From Antribacter gilvus (GTDB taxonomy: Bacteria > Actinomycetota > Actinomycetes > Actinomycetales > Cellulomonadaceae), in NCBI RefSeq assembly GCF_003946865.1, contig NZ_QXTH01000014.1, forward strand, positions 61,816 through 125,815: a stretch of 64,000 nt of DNA, given 5' to 3'. Below, piece by piece: positions 16,673 to 25,676 of the stretch (its first letter is position 1; the number at the start of each line of letters is the position of its first letter). The notes under the pieces were generated by a model that searched no databases, had not been told where the DNA came from, and saw only the letters and a list, made by a program, of their open reading frames with translations. The position numbers were made by a program, and so were the translations under genes.

Positions 16673-17662
16673 ATGCCCGCCGTCCCCCGCCCCCCGTTCG
16701 ACCCCGAGCTTGCCGACTTCCTCACCGCGGCGCTGGAGGTGTTCCCCGGGCTGCAGGAGCCCCTGCTGCCCGAGCAGATCCCGGCCCAGCGCGCGGCGTC
16801 GGCCCCGACCCCCGTCGACCAGGTCCTCGCGGGGCGCGCCGTCGAGCTCACGGACCACGTGGTGCCCGGCTACGAGGGCGGTGAGATCGTGATCTCGGTG
16901 GTGCGCCCGACGGACCCCGCCGCCCGCACGGACCGGGACGCCCCGGCCCCCGCCGTCTACTCGATCCACGGCGGCGGGATGGTCACGGGGAGCAGGCTCG
17001 GCGGGCTGGCCGAGCTGGCCGACTGGGCCGAGCGGTACGGGGCGGTGTGCGCCACCGTGGACTACCGGCTGGCGCCCGAGCACCCGGACCCGGTCCCGGT
17101 CGAGGACTGCTACGCGGGCCTCGTGTGGTTCGCCGCGCAGGCCGCCGGGCTGGGCTTCGACCCGGACCGCCTGATGGTGTCCGGGGGCAGCGCGGGCGGC
17201 GGACTCGCCGCGGGCACGACGCTCCTCGCGCGCGACCGCCAGGGACCGGCGGTGGCCGCGCAGCTGCTCGTGTGCCCGATGCTCGACGACCGGGACGCCA
17301 CCGTCTCGACCCTGCAGTTCGACGGCGTGGGCGTGTGGGACCGCGTGAGCAACCGCACCGGCTGGGGCGCGCTCCTCGGCCACCGCTACGGCACCGACGA
17401 CGTGTCGCCCTACGCCGCACCGATCCGCGCCACGGACCTGAGCGGCCTCCCGCCCACCTTCGTCGACGTGGGCTCCGCCGAGGTGTTCCGCGACGAGGCC
17501 GTGGCCTACGCGTCGGCCATCTGGGCCGCGGGCGGGGACTGCGAGCTGCACGTCTGGCCGGGCGGTTACCACGCCTTCGACGCGCTCGTCCCGGACGCCG
17601 CGGTGTCGCGCGCGGCACGTGCCGTGCGTGAGGCGTGGGTGGCGCGCCACCTGACGGCCTGA
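16673..17662 (+). CDS. alpha/beta hydrolase, hormone-sensitive-lipase-type esterase
   Basis: 329 residues. HGGG at 99-102 forms the oxyanion hole, GGSAGG at 171-176 holds the nucleophile S173, and the remaining triad members are the Asp of VGSAEVFRDE and the His of GGYHAFD near the C-terminus. This is the layout of family IV (HSL-type) carboxylesterases, which hydrolyse short-chain esters. There is no signal peptide, so it is cytoplasmic. ATG 16673 follows AAGGAG. It is a single-gene unit behind the surface protein terminator, with no substrate hint from its neighbours. Confidence 0.9.
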   Translation: MPAVPRPPFDPELADFLTAALEVFPGLQEPLLPEQIPAQRAASAPTPVDQVLAGRAVELTDHVVPGYEGGEIVISVVRPTDPAARTDRDAPAPAVYSIHGGGMVTGSRLGGLAELADWAERYGAVCATVDYRLAPEHPDPVPVEDCYAGLVWFAAQAAGLGFDPDRLMVSGGSAGGGLAAGTTLLARDRQGPAVAAQLLVCPMLDDRDATVSTLQFDGVGVWDRVSNRTGWGALLGHRYGTDDVSPYAAPIRATDLSGLPPTFVDVGSAEVFRDEAVAYASAIWAAGGDCELHVWPGGYHAFDALVPDAAVSRAARAVREAWVARHLTA

Positions 17663-17846
17663 CCAGGGGTCGAACCTCCGGTGGCGTCACACCGACACAT
17701 CGTGGGCTCAGGCTGCGTTACGGCCCGTCGTGCGGTAGACAAGTCGTCACAGCCGGGACACGCACAGGGGGTGCGCGCCCGGCGTTGACGTCGTCAGCCG
17801 GCACCTGGGTGGCCGGCTCGGGGCACCGACCACAGGGGAGTCGACC

Positions 17847-18119
17847 ATGGCAAGCGTCCGGGGCAGCTCGTTGTCGATCGCACTTCTCACCGCGCTCCTG
17901 GATCCGGAGGAGGACGGGCTGCGGTCGCCGCTCGTCCAGGACCTCCTCCGCGAGGCGCTCACGACGCGGGACGACGCCCGGGACGTGATGGTCGCCCTGC
18001 TGGCGTCCTCCGGCTCGATGCTGCGTCAGATCAGCCACCACAACGAGCAGACGCCGCTCGAGTCGCTCCAGAAGGTGGCGCTGGGCTTCCAGAAGAAGGT
18101 CGTCGAGCTCGGCTCCTGA
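17847..18119 (+). CDS. small helical protein of unknown function
   Basis: 90 residues, not recognised. The sequence is mostly amphipathic helix (LLTALLDPEEDGLRSPLVQD, LQKVALGFQKKVVELGS), with no cysteine, signal peptide or membrane segment. GGGGAG at 17835-17840 lies 6 nt before ATG 17847, which together with strong GC-third-position bias supports a real gene. The 184 bp upstream back to the esterase contains no other frame. Its stop codon lies in the first of three 13-bp tandem repeats. Confidence 0.65.
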   Translation: MASVRGSSLSIALLTALLDPEEDGLRSPLVQDLLREALTTRDDARDVMVALLASSGSMLRQISHHNEQTPLESLQKVALGFQKKVVELGS

Positions 18120-18149
18120 CAGCGGCTCCTGACGGCGGCTCCTGACAGC
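18111..18149. repeat. three 13-bp tandem repeats across a stop codon
   Basis: GGCTCCTGACAGC, GGCTCCTGACGGC, GGCTCCTGACAGC in direct succession. The first copy supplies the last two codons and TGA stop of the small upstream gene; the other two lie downstream. Slippage here would keep the stop. Confidence 0.9.
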
Positions 18150-18224
18150 GGCGCGGCGGTAGCCCGGGGAAACATGACGCGCCTACAGTGACGCGCATCA
18201 CGATTCCGAGCGGGAGGGTGCGCG

Positions 18225-19751
18225 ATGCACAGGAGAGCGCTGACAAGGAAGACCGTCACAAAGGTGACAGCCCTGCTGGCGGCGGGAGCCGTCGTCGGGC
18301 CGCTCGCGGCCGGGACCGCGGCCGTTGCCGCGCCCGGACAGCCGGGCCCGCGCTACACGGCCGGGGCCGAGGGCGCCGGCGACCCGTACTTCCCTGCCTC
18401 CGGCAACGGCGGGTTCGACGTCCAGCACTACGACCTCGACCTCACGTTCACCCCGCCCGGCCCGGCTCCGGCCCCGCTGGAGGGCACCCTCGACGCGACG
18501 GCCACCATCACCCTGACCGCCACGCAGGACCTCGACCGGTTCCAGCTCGACCTCCGCGGCCTCGCCGCCACGAGCGTCTCGGTCGACGGCCGGCCCGCGG
18601 CCGCCGTCGGGCAGCCTGAGGAGGGCGCCGCGGTGGAGGGCGCCGCCTTCTGGCAGGTGTCCGACGACGGAGCGCGCCGCTGGGAGCTGGTGGTCCAGCC
18701 GCGGCCCAAGATCACGAAGGGCCAGACCGTCGAGGTCGTCGTCGCGTACGGCGGCACCACGACCCGGCCGGAGGACGTCGAGGAGGCCCTGTACGGCTGG
18801 GTGACGATGCGCGACGGCGCCCTCGTGGCGAGCGAGCCCGACGGCTCCATGACCTGGTTCCCGGTGAGCGACCATCCCACGGACAAGGCCACGTACTCCT
18901 TCGAGATCACCGTGCCCGAGGGCAAGGTGGCCGTCGCGAACGGGCTGCCCGTGGGCGAGCCGGTCACGACCGACGGCTGGACCACCTGGGTGTGGGACGC
19001 GCCCGACCCGATGGCGTCGTACCTGGCGACGGCGAGCGTGGGCGACTTCGAGATCCTGCCTGTGGCGTACAGCGCGTCGGGCGTGCCGGTCCTCGACTAC
19101 GTGGACCGCGACCTCTCGCCGACGCGCCGGGCCACCACCGACGCCAGCCTCGCGCTGCAGCCGCAGATGATCGACTTCTTCGAGTCCCTGTTCGGGCCGT
19201 TCCCGTTCGTGTCCGCCGGGGCGATCGTGGACGACGACTCGGTGGGCTATGCCCTCGAGACGCAGACCCGGGCGGTGTACTCGGGCTCGGCCGGTCAGGG
19301 CACGGTGGCCCACGAGACCGCCCACCAGTGGTTCGGGAACTCCGTGAGCCCCGAGCGCTGGCAGGACATCTGGCTCAACGAGGGCTGGGCCACCTACGCC
19401 ACCTGGCTGTGGACGGAGCACCGGGGCGGGGCCACGACCCAGGCGCAGTTCGACACCTGGTACGCGCCGGCGCGCACGCCGTCGTACTGGGCCCTCCCGA
19501 TCGGCGACCCCGGACCGCTGGGGCTCTTCGCCGGTCAGGTCTACAACCGCGGCGCCGGCACGCTCCACGCGCTGCGGCTCGAGGTGGGCGACGAGGCGTT
19601 CTTCGCCGGCGCGCGGCTCTGGCTCGAGCGCTACGCCGGCTCGGCCGCGACGGCTGAGGACTTCCAGGCCGTGTACGAGGAGGCGTCGGGCCAGGACCTC
19701 GACGGCTTCTTCGACGCGTGGCTCTACGGACCGGTGAAGCCGGCCCTCTGA
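18225..19751 (+). CDS. secreted M1-family aminopeptidase-like metallopeptidase
   Basis: 508 residues. A signal peptide (about 1-36, AAVAA-PGQ) is followed by the N-terminal beta-saddle domain and the thermolysin-like domain with HETAHQWFGN (zinc ligands H363 and H367, catalytic E364) and E386 in WLNEGWA, exactly 18 residues later as in M1. The usual exopeptidase GxMEN motif appears as GYALETQ (341-347), which retains the Glu that binds the free amino end. The long C-terminal HEAT-like domain of classical M1 enzymes is missing, as in the short secreted actinobacterial type. GGGAGGG lies 6 nt before ATG 18225. It probably degrades external peptides. Confidence 0.93.
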   Translation: MHRRALTRKTVTKVTALLAAGAVVGPLAAGTAAVAAPGQPGPRYTAGAEGAGDPYFPASGNGGFDVQHYDLDLTFTPPGPAPAPLEGTLDATATITLTATQDLDRFQLDLRGLAATSVSVDGRPAAAVGQPEEGAAVEGAAFWQVSDDGARRWELVVQPRPKITKGQTVEVVVAYGGTTTRPEDVEEALYGWVTMRDGALVASEPDGSMTWFPVSDHPTDKATYSFEITVPEGKVAVANGLPVGEPVTTDGWTTWVWDAPDPMASYLATASVGDFEILPVAYSASGVPVLDYVDRDLSPTRRATTDASLALQPQMIDFFESLFGPFPFVSAGAIVDDDSVGYALETQTRAVYSGSAGQGTVAHETAHQWFGNSVSPERWQDIWLNEGWATYATWLWTEHRGGATTQAQFDTWYAPARTPSYWALPIGDPGPLGLFAGQVYNRGAGTLHALRLEVGDEAFFAGARLWLERYAGSAATAEDFQAVYEEASGQDLDGFFDAWLYGPVKPAL

Positions 19752-19777
19752 CGGCAGGTGCGCGCGAGGGGGCGGCG

Positions 19778-20830
19778 TCAGGCCGACGCCGCCTCCTCCG
19801 CCGCCCGCAGGACCCGCAGCGCGTTCCCGCTCGCCAGCTTCCCCAGGTCCGCGTCGGACCACCCCCGCTCCGCGAGGGCCGCCAGGAGCCGCGGGTAGCC
19901 CGTCACGTCCTCGAGCCCGTCCGGGAGCACGGGCGTGCCGTCGTAGTCGCCGCCGAGCCCCACGTGGTCCACGCCGGCCGCCTCGCGCACGTGCTCCACG
20001 TGCGCCGCGACGTCGTCGAGCGTCACGCGGGGCCGGGGACCCTGCTGCCCCGCGTCGCGCCACGCCGCCACCTTCTCCGAGACGAACTGCGGCACGAACG
20101 TCACCATGCACACGCCGCCGTTCGCGCCCAGGGCGGCCAGGACGTCGTCGGGCACGTTGCGCGGGACGTCGCAGACCGCCCGGGCCGACGAGTGGGAGAA
20201 GATCACCGGTGCGGACGTGACCCGCAGCGCGTGGCGCATCGTGCCCGCCGACGTGTGGGAGAGGTCCACGAGCATCCCCAGCCGGTTCATCTCCCGCACC
20301 ACGTCCTCGCCGAACGGCGAGAGGCCGCCGAGCACCTCGGCGTCGGTGCCGGAGTCGGCCCAGGGCACGTTGTCGTTGTGCGTGAGCGTCAGGTAACGCA
20401 CGCCGAGCGTGTAGAGCATCCGCAGCACGCCCAGCGACGCGTCGATCGAGTGGCCGCCCTCGGCGCCCATCAGCGACGCGATGCGGCCGGAGGCCCAGGC
20501 GGCCTCGACGTCGTCGGCCGTCCGGGCGAGCGCCAGCTGGTCCGGGTAGCGCTCCACCATCCGGTGCACGGCGTCCACCTGCTCGAGGGTGGCGGTGACC
20601 GCCGCGCCGCCGGCGAGCGTCGCGGGCACGAACACCGACCAGAACTGCGCGCCCACTCCCCCGGCGCGCAGGCGCGGGAGGTCGGTGTGCGTGGTCGGGA
20701 CCGGCCCGGCGATGTCCATCGCGTCGAAGTCGTACGCGGCCTGCTCGCGCAGCTCCCACGGCAGGTCGTTGTGGCCGTCCCAGACGGGGTGCGTCGCGAG
20801 GAGGGCCTGGATGCGCTCGGCGGTCGTCAT
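19778..20830 (-). CDS. M19 membrane-dipeptidase-family peptidase
   Basis: 350 residues. M19 zinc and structural motifs appear in order: DGHNDLPW near residue 18, [44 protein letters not shown] and [10 protein letters not shown]. These enzymes are binuclear zinc dipeptidases, often active on L-D or D-amino acid dipeptides. No signal peptide is present, so it is cytosolic despite the family name. Its start ATG 20828-20830 lies 10 bp after the stop of the S4-domain gene, so the two are likely cotranscribed. Confidence 0.93.
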   Translation of the reverse strand: MTTAERIQALLATHPVWDGHNDLPWELREQAAYDFDAMDIAGPVPTTHTDLPRLRAGGVGAQFWSVFVPATLAGGAAVTATLEQVDAVHRMVERYPDQLALARTADDVEAAWASGRIASLMGAEGGHSIDASLGVLRMLYTLGVRYLTLTHNDNVPWADSGTDAEVLGGLSPFGEDVVREMNRLGMLVDLSHTSAGTMRHALRVTSAPVIFSHSSARAVCDVPRNVPDDVLAALGANGGVCMVTFVPQFVSEKVAAWRDAGQQGPRPRVTLDDVAAHVEHVREAAGVDHVGLGGDYDGTPVLPDGLEDVTGYPRLLAALAERGWSDADLGKLASGNALRVLRAAEEAASA

Positions 20831-20840
20831 GCGGGGAACC

Positions 20841-21215
20841 CTAGGCCTCCGGGGGTGGTCCGTCCCGGCCGCGGAGCCGGTCGATCTCGCGGCGCTCCCG
20901 CTTGGTGGGGCGACCCGTGCCGCGGTCGCGGAGACCCACGGCCTCCCGCTCTGCCCGCGTGGGCACCGGCGGGCTGAAGTCCTTGTACGCCTTGGCGGCG
21001 ATCGGTGCCCCCACGCGCTTGGGGATCAGCTCGGCGACCTCGACCACCCGGTCGCGCAGCGGCTCGCGCCAGGTCACGCGGTCGCCCACCACCACGGTGG
21101 TGGCCGGCTTGGCGGGGACGCCGTTGATCCGGACCTTGCCGGTGCGGCAGAGGTCGGCGGCGACCGAACGGCTCTTGGTCAGCCGCACTGCCCACAACCA
21201 CAGGTCGATGCGCAT
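20841..21215 (-). CDS. S4-domain RNA-binding protein, Hsp15 (HslR)-like
   Basis: 124 residues. An N-terminal S4 domain ([20 protein letters not shown], then [20 protein letters not shown]) is followed by a basic tail ([18 protein letters not shown]). E. coli Hsp15 binds free 50S subunits carrying stalled peptidyl-tRNA, and actinobacterial homologues are short proteins of this kind. It is first in a two-gene unit with the M19 dipeptidase, and a strong hairpin (21241-21277) separates it from the GH3 gene. Confidence 0.9.
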   Translation of the reverse strand: MRIDLWLWAVRLTKSRSVAADLCRTGKVRINGVPAKPATTVVVGDRVTWREPLRDRVVEVAELIPKRVGAPIAAKAYKDFSPPVPTRAEREAVGLRDRGTGRPTKRERREIDRLRGRDGPPPEA

Positions 21216-21240
21216 CGCCCCATTGTCCCCCGGGAAAAGC

Positions 21241-21277
21241 GCCGAGGTAGCCCCCCGAAGCGGGGGGCTACCTCGGC
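21241..21277. terminator. 17-bp perfect hairpin after the GH3 gene
   Basis: Arms 21241-21257 and 21261-21277 (GCCGAGGTAGCCCCCCG and its complement) around AAG. It lies 10 bp past the GH3 stop, in the position of a terminator. The outer arm GCCGAGGTAG is shared with the paired palindromes at 34312-34406 and 51775-51867. Confidence 0.8.
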
Positions 21278-21286
21278 GGCGCTACG

Positions 21287-23695
21287 TCAGGACAGCTTGG
21301 TCGTCACCCAGCGCGGGTCCGCCGTGGTCACACGGTGCACCTCGCCCGTGATCCGCACGGTCGCGCGGGCCGACGCCGGGGACTCGCCCTGGCCGTCCGT
21401 GCCACCGTGGGGCTCGTCCAGGTCGGCGATGCCCTCGGCGACCACCTTGAGGACGTTGTCCGCGGCGTGGGCTCCCACCCACACCTCGACGTCGCCGGGC
21501 TCCACGACCCGCGTGAGCGTGCGGTCCGAGAAGGCCAGGCGCGTGGTCGGGACCTCGAACGTGACCGTCGCGGCCTCGCCCGGCGCCAGGTCCACCCGGC
21601 GGTAGCCGAGCAGCTGGACGGTCGGACGAGCGATCGAGCCCACCACGTCGCGCCCGTAGAGCTGCACCACGTCGGAGCCGGGCACGGCACCCGAGTTGGT
21701 GACGCGGACGGAGGCACGGAACGTGCCGCCGGCGGCCACCTCCGGGTCCACCACGAGCTCGTCGTGCGTGAACGTGGTGTACGACAGGCCGAAGCCGAAC
21801 GGCCGCAGCGGCGTGGAGTCCGTCGACGTGACCTCGGACGGGCCCCCGAGGATCGGGTGCAGGTACGAGTACGGCTGCGACCCTGTGGACCGGGGCAGCG
21901 AGACCGGCAGGCGGCCCGAGGGGTTGACCCGGCCCGTGATGACGCCGGCGAGGGCGGTCCCACCCTCCTCGCCCGGGAAGAACGCCTGGAGCACGGCGCC
22001 CGGCTTCGCCTGGTCGCCGTCGAGCGCCCAGCCGATCGAGTAGGGGCGGCCGGTGAGGAGCACCATGACCACCGGGGTCCCGGTGGCGGCGACCTCCTCG
22101 ACGAGCCGGCGCTGGACGCCCGGCAGCTCGAGCGACTCGCTGTCGTTGCCCTCGCCCACGGTGCCCCGGCCGAAGAGGCCCGCCTGGTCACCGACGACGA
22201 CGACCGCCACGTCGGCGGCCGAGGCAGCCGCCACGGCCTCCGCGAAGCCGGAGGTGTCGTCGCCCTCGACGTCGCAGCCCTGCGCGAAGGTGACCTCCGC
22301 GTCGGACAGCTCCCCGCGGAGCGCCTCGGCGACCGAGGGGATCTCGAAGCCCAGGGGGAACTCGGGGTGGTGCGCCAGCACGTGGTTGGCGAACGAGTAG
22401 CAGCCCATGAGGGCTTCCGAGCGGTCCGCGTTCGGGCCGATCAGGGCCACCCGTGCGGGCGCGCCGCTCAGCGAGCCGAGCGGCAGGACGCCGTCGTTCG
22501 ACAGCAGCACGACCGACTCCTCGGCGAGGCGCCGGGCGATCTCGCGGTGCCGTGGCGAGTCGAGGTCGATCGTCGCGGGCGGCTCGCCCTCGAAAGCGTC
22601 CTCGTCCAGGAGGCCGAGATCCTCCTTCTGGGCCAGGGCACGCAGCACGGCCCGGTCCACGTACGCCTCGTCGAGCTCGCCGGAGCGCACCTTCTCGGCC
22701 AGCGGCTCCAGGAACGCGTCGCCCGAGGGGAGCTCGATGTCGAGACCCGCCGTCAGCGCCGCGGCCGCGGCGCCACCACGGTCCGCGGCGATCGCGTGCA
22801 TGACCGTCAGGAAGGCGACGCCGAAGTAGTCGGCGACCACGACGCCGTCGAACCCCCACTGCTCCCGGAGGACGCCCGTGAGGTACTCCTCCGAGGAGTG
22901 CAGCGGGACGCCGTCGACATCGATGTACGAGGCCATGACGGACCGGACGTTGCCGTCCAGGACCGCCATCTCGAACGGCGGCAGGAACGTGTCCGCGATC
23001 TCCCGCGGGCCGGCGTTGACCGGCGCGTGGTTGCGGCCCGCCCGCGAGCCCGAGTAGCCCACGAAGTGCTTGAGCGTGGCGTGCACGCCCGAGCTCTGCA
23101 GGCCCCGTACGTACGACGTGCCGACCGTGCCCACCAGGTACGGGTCCTCGGCGATGCACTCGTCGACCCGGCCCCAGCGCGCGTCGCGGATCACGTCGAG
23201 CACCGGCGCGAGGCCCTGGTGGATGCCCAGCTCGCGCATCGACTCACCGATGAGCGCACCCATCTCCTCGACCAGCGCGGGGTCGAACGACGCACCCCAG
23301 GCGAGCGGCGTCGGGAACGTCGCCGCCTTCCACGCCGCCAGGCCCGTGAGGCACTCCTCATGGACCAGCGCCGGGATGCCGAGGCGCGTCTCCCGCTTGA
23401 GACGACGCTGCTCGGCCCACAGCCACGCGGCGCGCTCGACCGGCTCGACGGGCCGCGTGCCGTAGACGCGCGTGTAGTGCCCCAGCCCGTGGGCGGTGAT
23501 CTCGGGCAGCTTGCCGGAGTCCTTCCGGCCGGCCGCCATCTCCCCCTGCATGGGTGCCACGACGTCGCCGCCCTGGTCGAGCCAGTAGCCGACGATCTGC
23601 GCCAGCTTCTCCTCGAGGGTCATCTGCGCGTGCAGAGCCCGTACGCGCTCGGACACCTGAGGCATCGCGGGCAGCGTGACATCGAGATCCGTCAT
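21287..23695 (-). CDS. glycoside hydrolase family 3 beta-xylosidase/beta-glucosidase
   Basis: 802 residues. The GH3 barrel shows VHEECLTG (about 111-118), RWGR (173-176), KHFVGYSGSRAGRN (209-222) and the nucleophile D289 in VVVADYFGV. The alpha/beta sandwich follows, with a C-terminal fibronectin-III-like domain (VVQLYGRDVVGSIARP). There is no signal peptide, so it acts on imported oligosaccharides. The frame extends far upstream out of context; ATG 23693-23695 (MTDLDVTLPAM) is the first start after the permease. Gene order LacI, binding protein, two permeases, GH3 equals the bxlREFGA cluster of Streptomyces thermoviolaceus, which handles xylobiose, so beta-xylosidase activity is most likely. 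Beta-glucosidase remains possible from sequence alone. Confidence 0.93.
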   Translation of the reverse strand: MTDLDVTLPAMPQVSERVRALHAQMTLEEKLAQIVGYWLDQGGDVVAPMQGEMAAGRKDSGKLPEITAHGLGHYTRVYGTRPVEPVERAAWLWAEQRRLKRETRLGIPALVHEECLTGLAAWKAATFPTPLAWGASFDPALVEEMGALIGESMRELGIHQGLAPVLDVIRDARWGRVDECIAEDPYLVGTVGTSYVRGLQSSGVHATLKHFVGYSGSRAGRNHAPVNAGPREIADTFLPPFEMAVLDGNVRSVMASYIDVDGVPLHSSEEYLTGVLREQWGFDGVVVADYFGVAFLTVMHAIAADRGGAAAAALTAGLDIELPSGDAFLEPLAEKVRSGELDEAYVDRAVLRALAQKEDLGLLDEDAFEGEPPATIDLDSPRHREIARRLAEESVVLLSNDGVLPLGSLSGAPARVALIGPNADRSEALMGCYSFANHVLAHHPEFPLGFEIPSVAEALRGELSDAEVTFAQGCDVEGDDTSGFAEAVAAASAADVAVVVVGDQAGLFGRGTVGEGNDSESLELPGVQRRLVEEVAATGTPVVMVLLTGRPYSIGWALDGDQAKPGAVLQAFFPGEEGGTALAGVITGRVNPSGRLPVSLPRSTGSQPYSYLHPILGGPSEVTSTDSTPLRPFGFGLSYTTFTHDELVVDPEVAAGGTFRASVRVTNSGAVPGSDVVQLYGRDVVGSIARPTVQLLGYRRVDLAPGEAATVTFEVPTTRLAFSDRTLTRVVEPGDVEVWVGAHAADNVLKVVAEGIADLDEPHGGTDGQGESPASARATVRITGEVHRVTTADPRWVTTKLS

Positions 23696-23724
23696 CGGGA
23701 CCGTGTCCTCTCTGTTGAACCGGG

Positions 23725-24612
23725 TCAGCCCTTGACGGCGCCCTGGAGACCGTTGACGATCCGCTTCTGCATGGCGAGGAAGAAGATCAGCGCCGGGATC
23801 ATCGCGAGGGTCGTGAAGGCGAACACGCCGGCAGTGTCCGACGAGTGCTCCGAGGAGAAGTCGGCCACGCCCAGCGGGAGGGTCTTGTTCTCGCCCTGCA
23901 GCAGGAGCAGCGGCAGCAGGTAGGCGTTCCACGAGCCCACGAACGCCAGCACCCCGACCGTGACCATGCCCGGGCCCGAGAGCGGGAGCAGGATCCGCCA
24001 GAAGAAGCCGATCCGCGACGCGCCGTCGAGCAGCGCCGCCTCCTCGAGCTCCTTGGGGATCGCCATGAGGAACGGTCGCAGGATGATCACCGTGGTGGGC
24101 AGCGCGAACGCGGCCTGCGGCAGGGCGACGCCCAGCCAGGTGTTGCCCAGCCCGAAGTTCTGGGTGATCAGGATGAACAGCGGGACGATGGCCACGGCGG
24201 CCGGGAACAGCAGGCCCAGCACGAAGACCATGTACAGCGCCTCGCGGCCCTTGAACTCGTAGCGGGCCAGCGGGTACGCGGCCATCGTGCCGAAGACGAC
24301 CACGGCTGCCGTGGTGATCATCGCGACAGCCACCGAGTTCCACGTGTACTGCCAGAAGGCCGGGTTGGCCAGCACGCCCAGGTAGTTGTCGAGCACCCAC
24401 GGGCTGGGCAGGCCGGCCGGCGTCGCGGCCAGCTGGGCGTTGGTGCGGAAACCGCCCAGGACGCCGTAGATGACCGGGCCGAGCGTGACGGCCACCACGA
24501 CCAGCGCGATGCCGTAGATGAGGGGGCTACCGCCCCGGAAGGAGTCGGAGGACGACTTGCGACGCCGCACGTGGGGGGCAATCGAGAGGTCCGACGTCGG
24601 TGCGACGCTCAT
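23725..24612 (-). CDS. sugar ABC transporter permease (MalG/BxlG type)
   Basis: 295 residues with six predicted membrane helices and the ABC-permease EAA loop EEAALLDGASRIGFFWRI, which docks the ATPase. With the second permease it forms the translocation channel for an oligosaccharide. Its start overlaps the end of the upstream permease gene (24609-24612, ATGA). No ATPase gene is present in the cluster, so a shared MsiK-type ATPase encoded elsewhere is expected, as usual for actinobacterial sugar systems of this type. Confidence 0.93.
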   Translation of the reverse strand: MSVAPTSDLSIAPHVRRRKSSSDSFRGGSPLIYGIALVVVAVTLGPVIYGVLGGFRTNAQLAATPAGLPSPWVLDNYLGVLANPAFWQYTWNSVAVAMITTAAVVVFGTMAAYPLARYEFKGREALYMVFVLGLLFPAAVAIVPLFILITQNFGLGNTWLGVALPQAAFALPTTVIILRPFLMAIPKELEEAALLDGASRIGFFWRILLPLSGPGMVTVGVLAFVGSWNAYLLPLLLLQGENKTLPLGVADFSSEHSSDTAGVFAFTTLAMIPALIFFLAMQKRIVNGLQGAVKG

Positions 24613-25676
24613 CGCTTCACCTTCTTCCGGTTCTTCCGGTCGTTGTCGGGCTGGACGTCACGGCGCAGGATGAAGACCTGGTAGAAGACGGCCATGACCA
24701 GGGCGATCACGAAGAGGATCACGGACGCGGCCCCGGCGATGCCGAAGTTCGACGCCTTGGTGCCCTGGCTGATGAGGAAGGTCGCCATGGTGGTCGTGGC
24801 GTTGGCAGGGCCACCGCCGGTGAGGATCCACACCATGTCGAAGAGCTGGAGTGCGCCGATCATCGAGAGGAAGGCCCACGTCCGCAGGGTCGGGCCGAGC
24901 AGCGGGATCGTGATGTTGCGCTGCACCTGCCACCACGACGCACCGTCCAGCTGGGCCGCCTCGTAGAGCTCGTCGGGCACGCCCTGCAGGCCGGCGAGGA
25001 AGAGGATCACGGCGAGGCCGAGGTACTTCCAGGTCAGCACAGCGATGACGGTCCCCATCGCGATCGAGGGGTCCCCGAGGAAGCCCTGCTCCGGGGGCGT
25101 GAGGCCCACGGACTTCAGGAGCGCGTCCACCATGCCGTACTTGGGGAGCAGCAGCTGGGCCCACACGACACCCGCGATGACCTCGGCGAGCACGTACGGC
25201 ACGAAGATGATCGTGCGGAGCAGGCCCTGGCCCCACATCTTGCGGTTGAGCAGCAGCGCGATGCCGAGGCCCAGCGGCAGCTGGATCACCACGGACATGA
25301 TGACCACGATGAAGTTGTGCCCGACAGCCTCGATGAAGTACGGGTTGCTGAGCACCGCGGTGTAGTTGTCGATGCCCACGAAGTTCGTGAGGGGCCCGAA
25401 GCCCTTCCACTTGTACATCGAGAGCTGGATGGCCGTGAGGATCGGCCACACCACGAACAGGAAGAACAACACCAGTGCGGGCGTCACGAAGACCGCGATC
25501 TCGAGCGCCTTGCGGCGGTCGGGTCCCTTGCGCCTGATCGGTCCGGCGCCGCGCCGTCCGCCCCGCACCGGCGCCGCCGGCAGCGCGAAGGCGCTGCCGG
25601 CGGCGTGGCGGGAGGACGTCGCAGGCGAGGCGTTCCGCGCCCGGCGGGCGCGCGCTCCGTCTGCCACGTCGATCAC
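24609..25676 (-). CDS. sugar ABC transporter permease (MalF/BxlF type)
   Basis: 355 residues. A basic, alanine-rich cytoplasmic N-terminus of about 65 residues precedes six membrane helices (first: IAVFVTPALVLFFLFVVWP) and the EAA loop YEAAQLDGASWWQVQRNI. It is the partner of the following permease and overlaps both neighbours by 4 bp, giving tight coupling. Most family members have a shorter N-terminal extension; a later start is possible but would lose the coupling. Confidence 0.93.
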   Translation of the reverse strand: MIDVADGARARRARNASPATSSRHAAGSAFALPAAPVRGGRRGAGPIRRKGPDRRKALEIAVFVTPALVLFFLFVVWPILTAIQLSMYKWKGFGPLTNFVGIDNYTAVLSNPYFIEAVGHNFIVVIMSVVIQLPLGLGIALLLNRKMWGQGLLRTIIFVPYVLAEVIAGVVWAQLLLPKYGMVDALLKSVGLTPPEQGFLGDPSIAMGTVIAVLTWKYLGLAVILFLAGLQGVPDELYEAAQLDGASWWQVQRNITIPLLGPTLRTWAFLSMIGALQLFDMVWILTGGGPANATTTMATFLISQGTKASNFGIAGAASVILFVIALVMAVFYQVFILRRDVQPDNDRKNRKKVKR

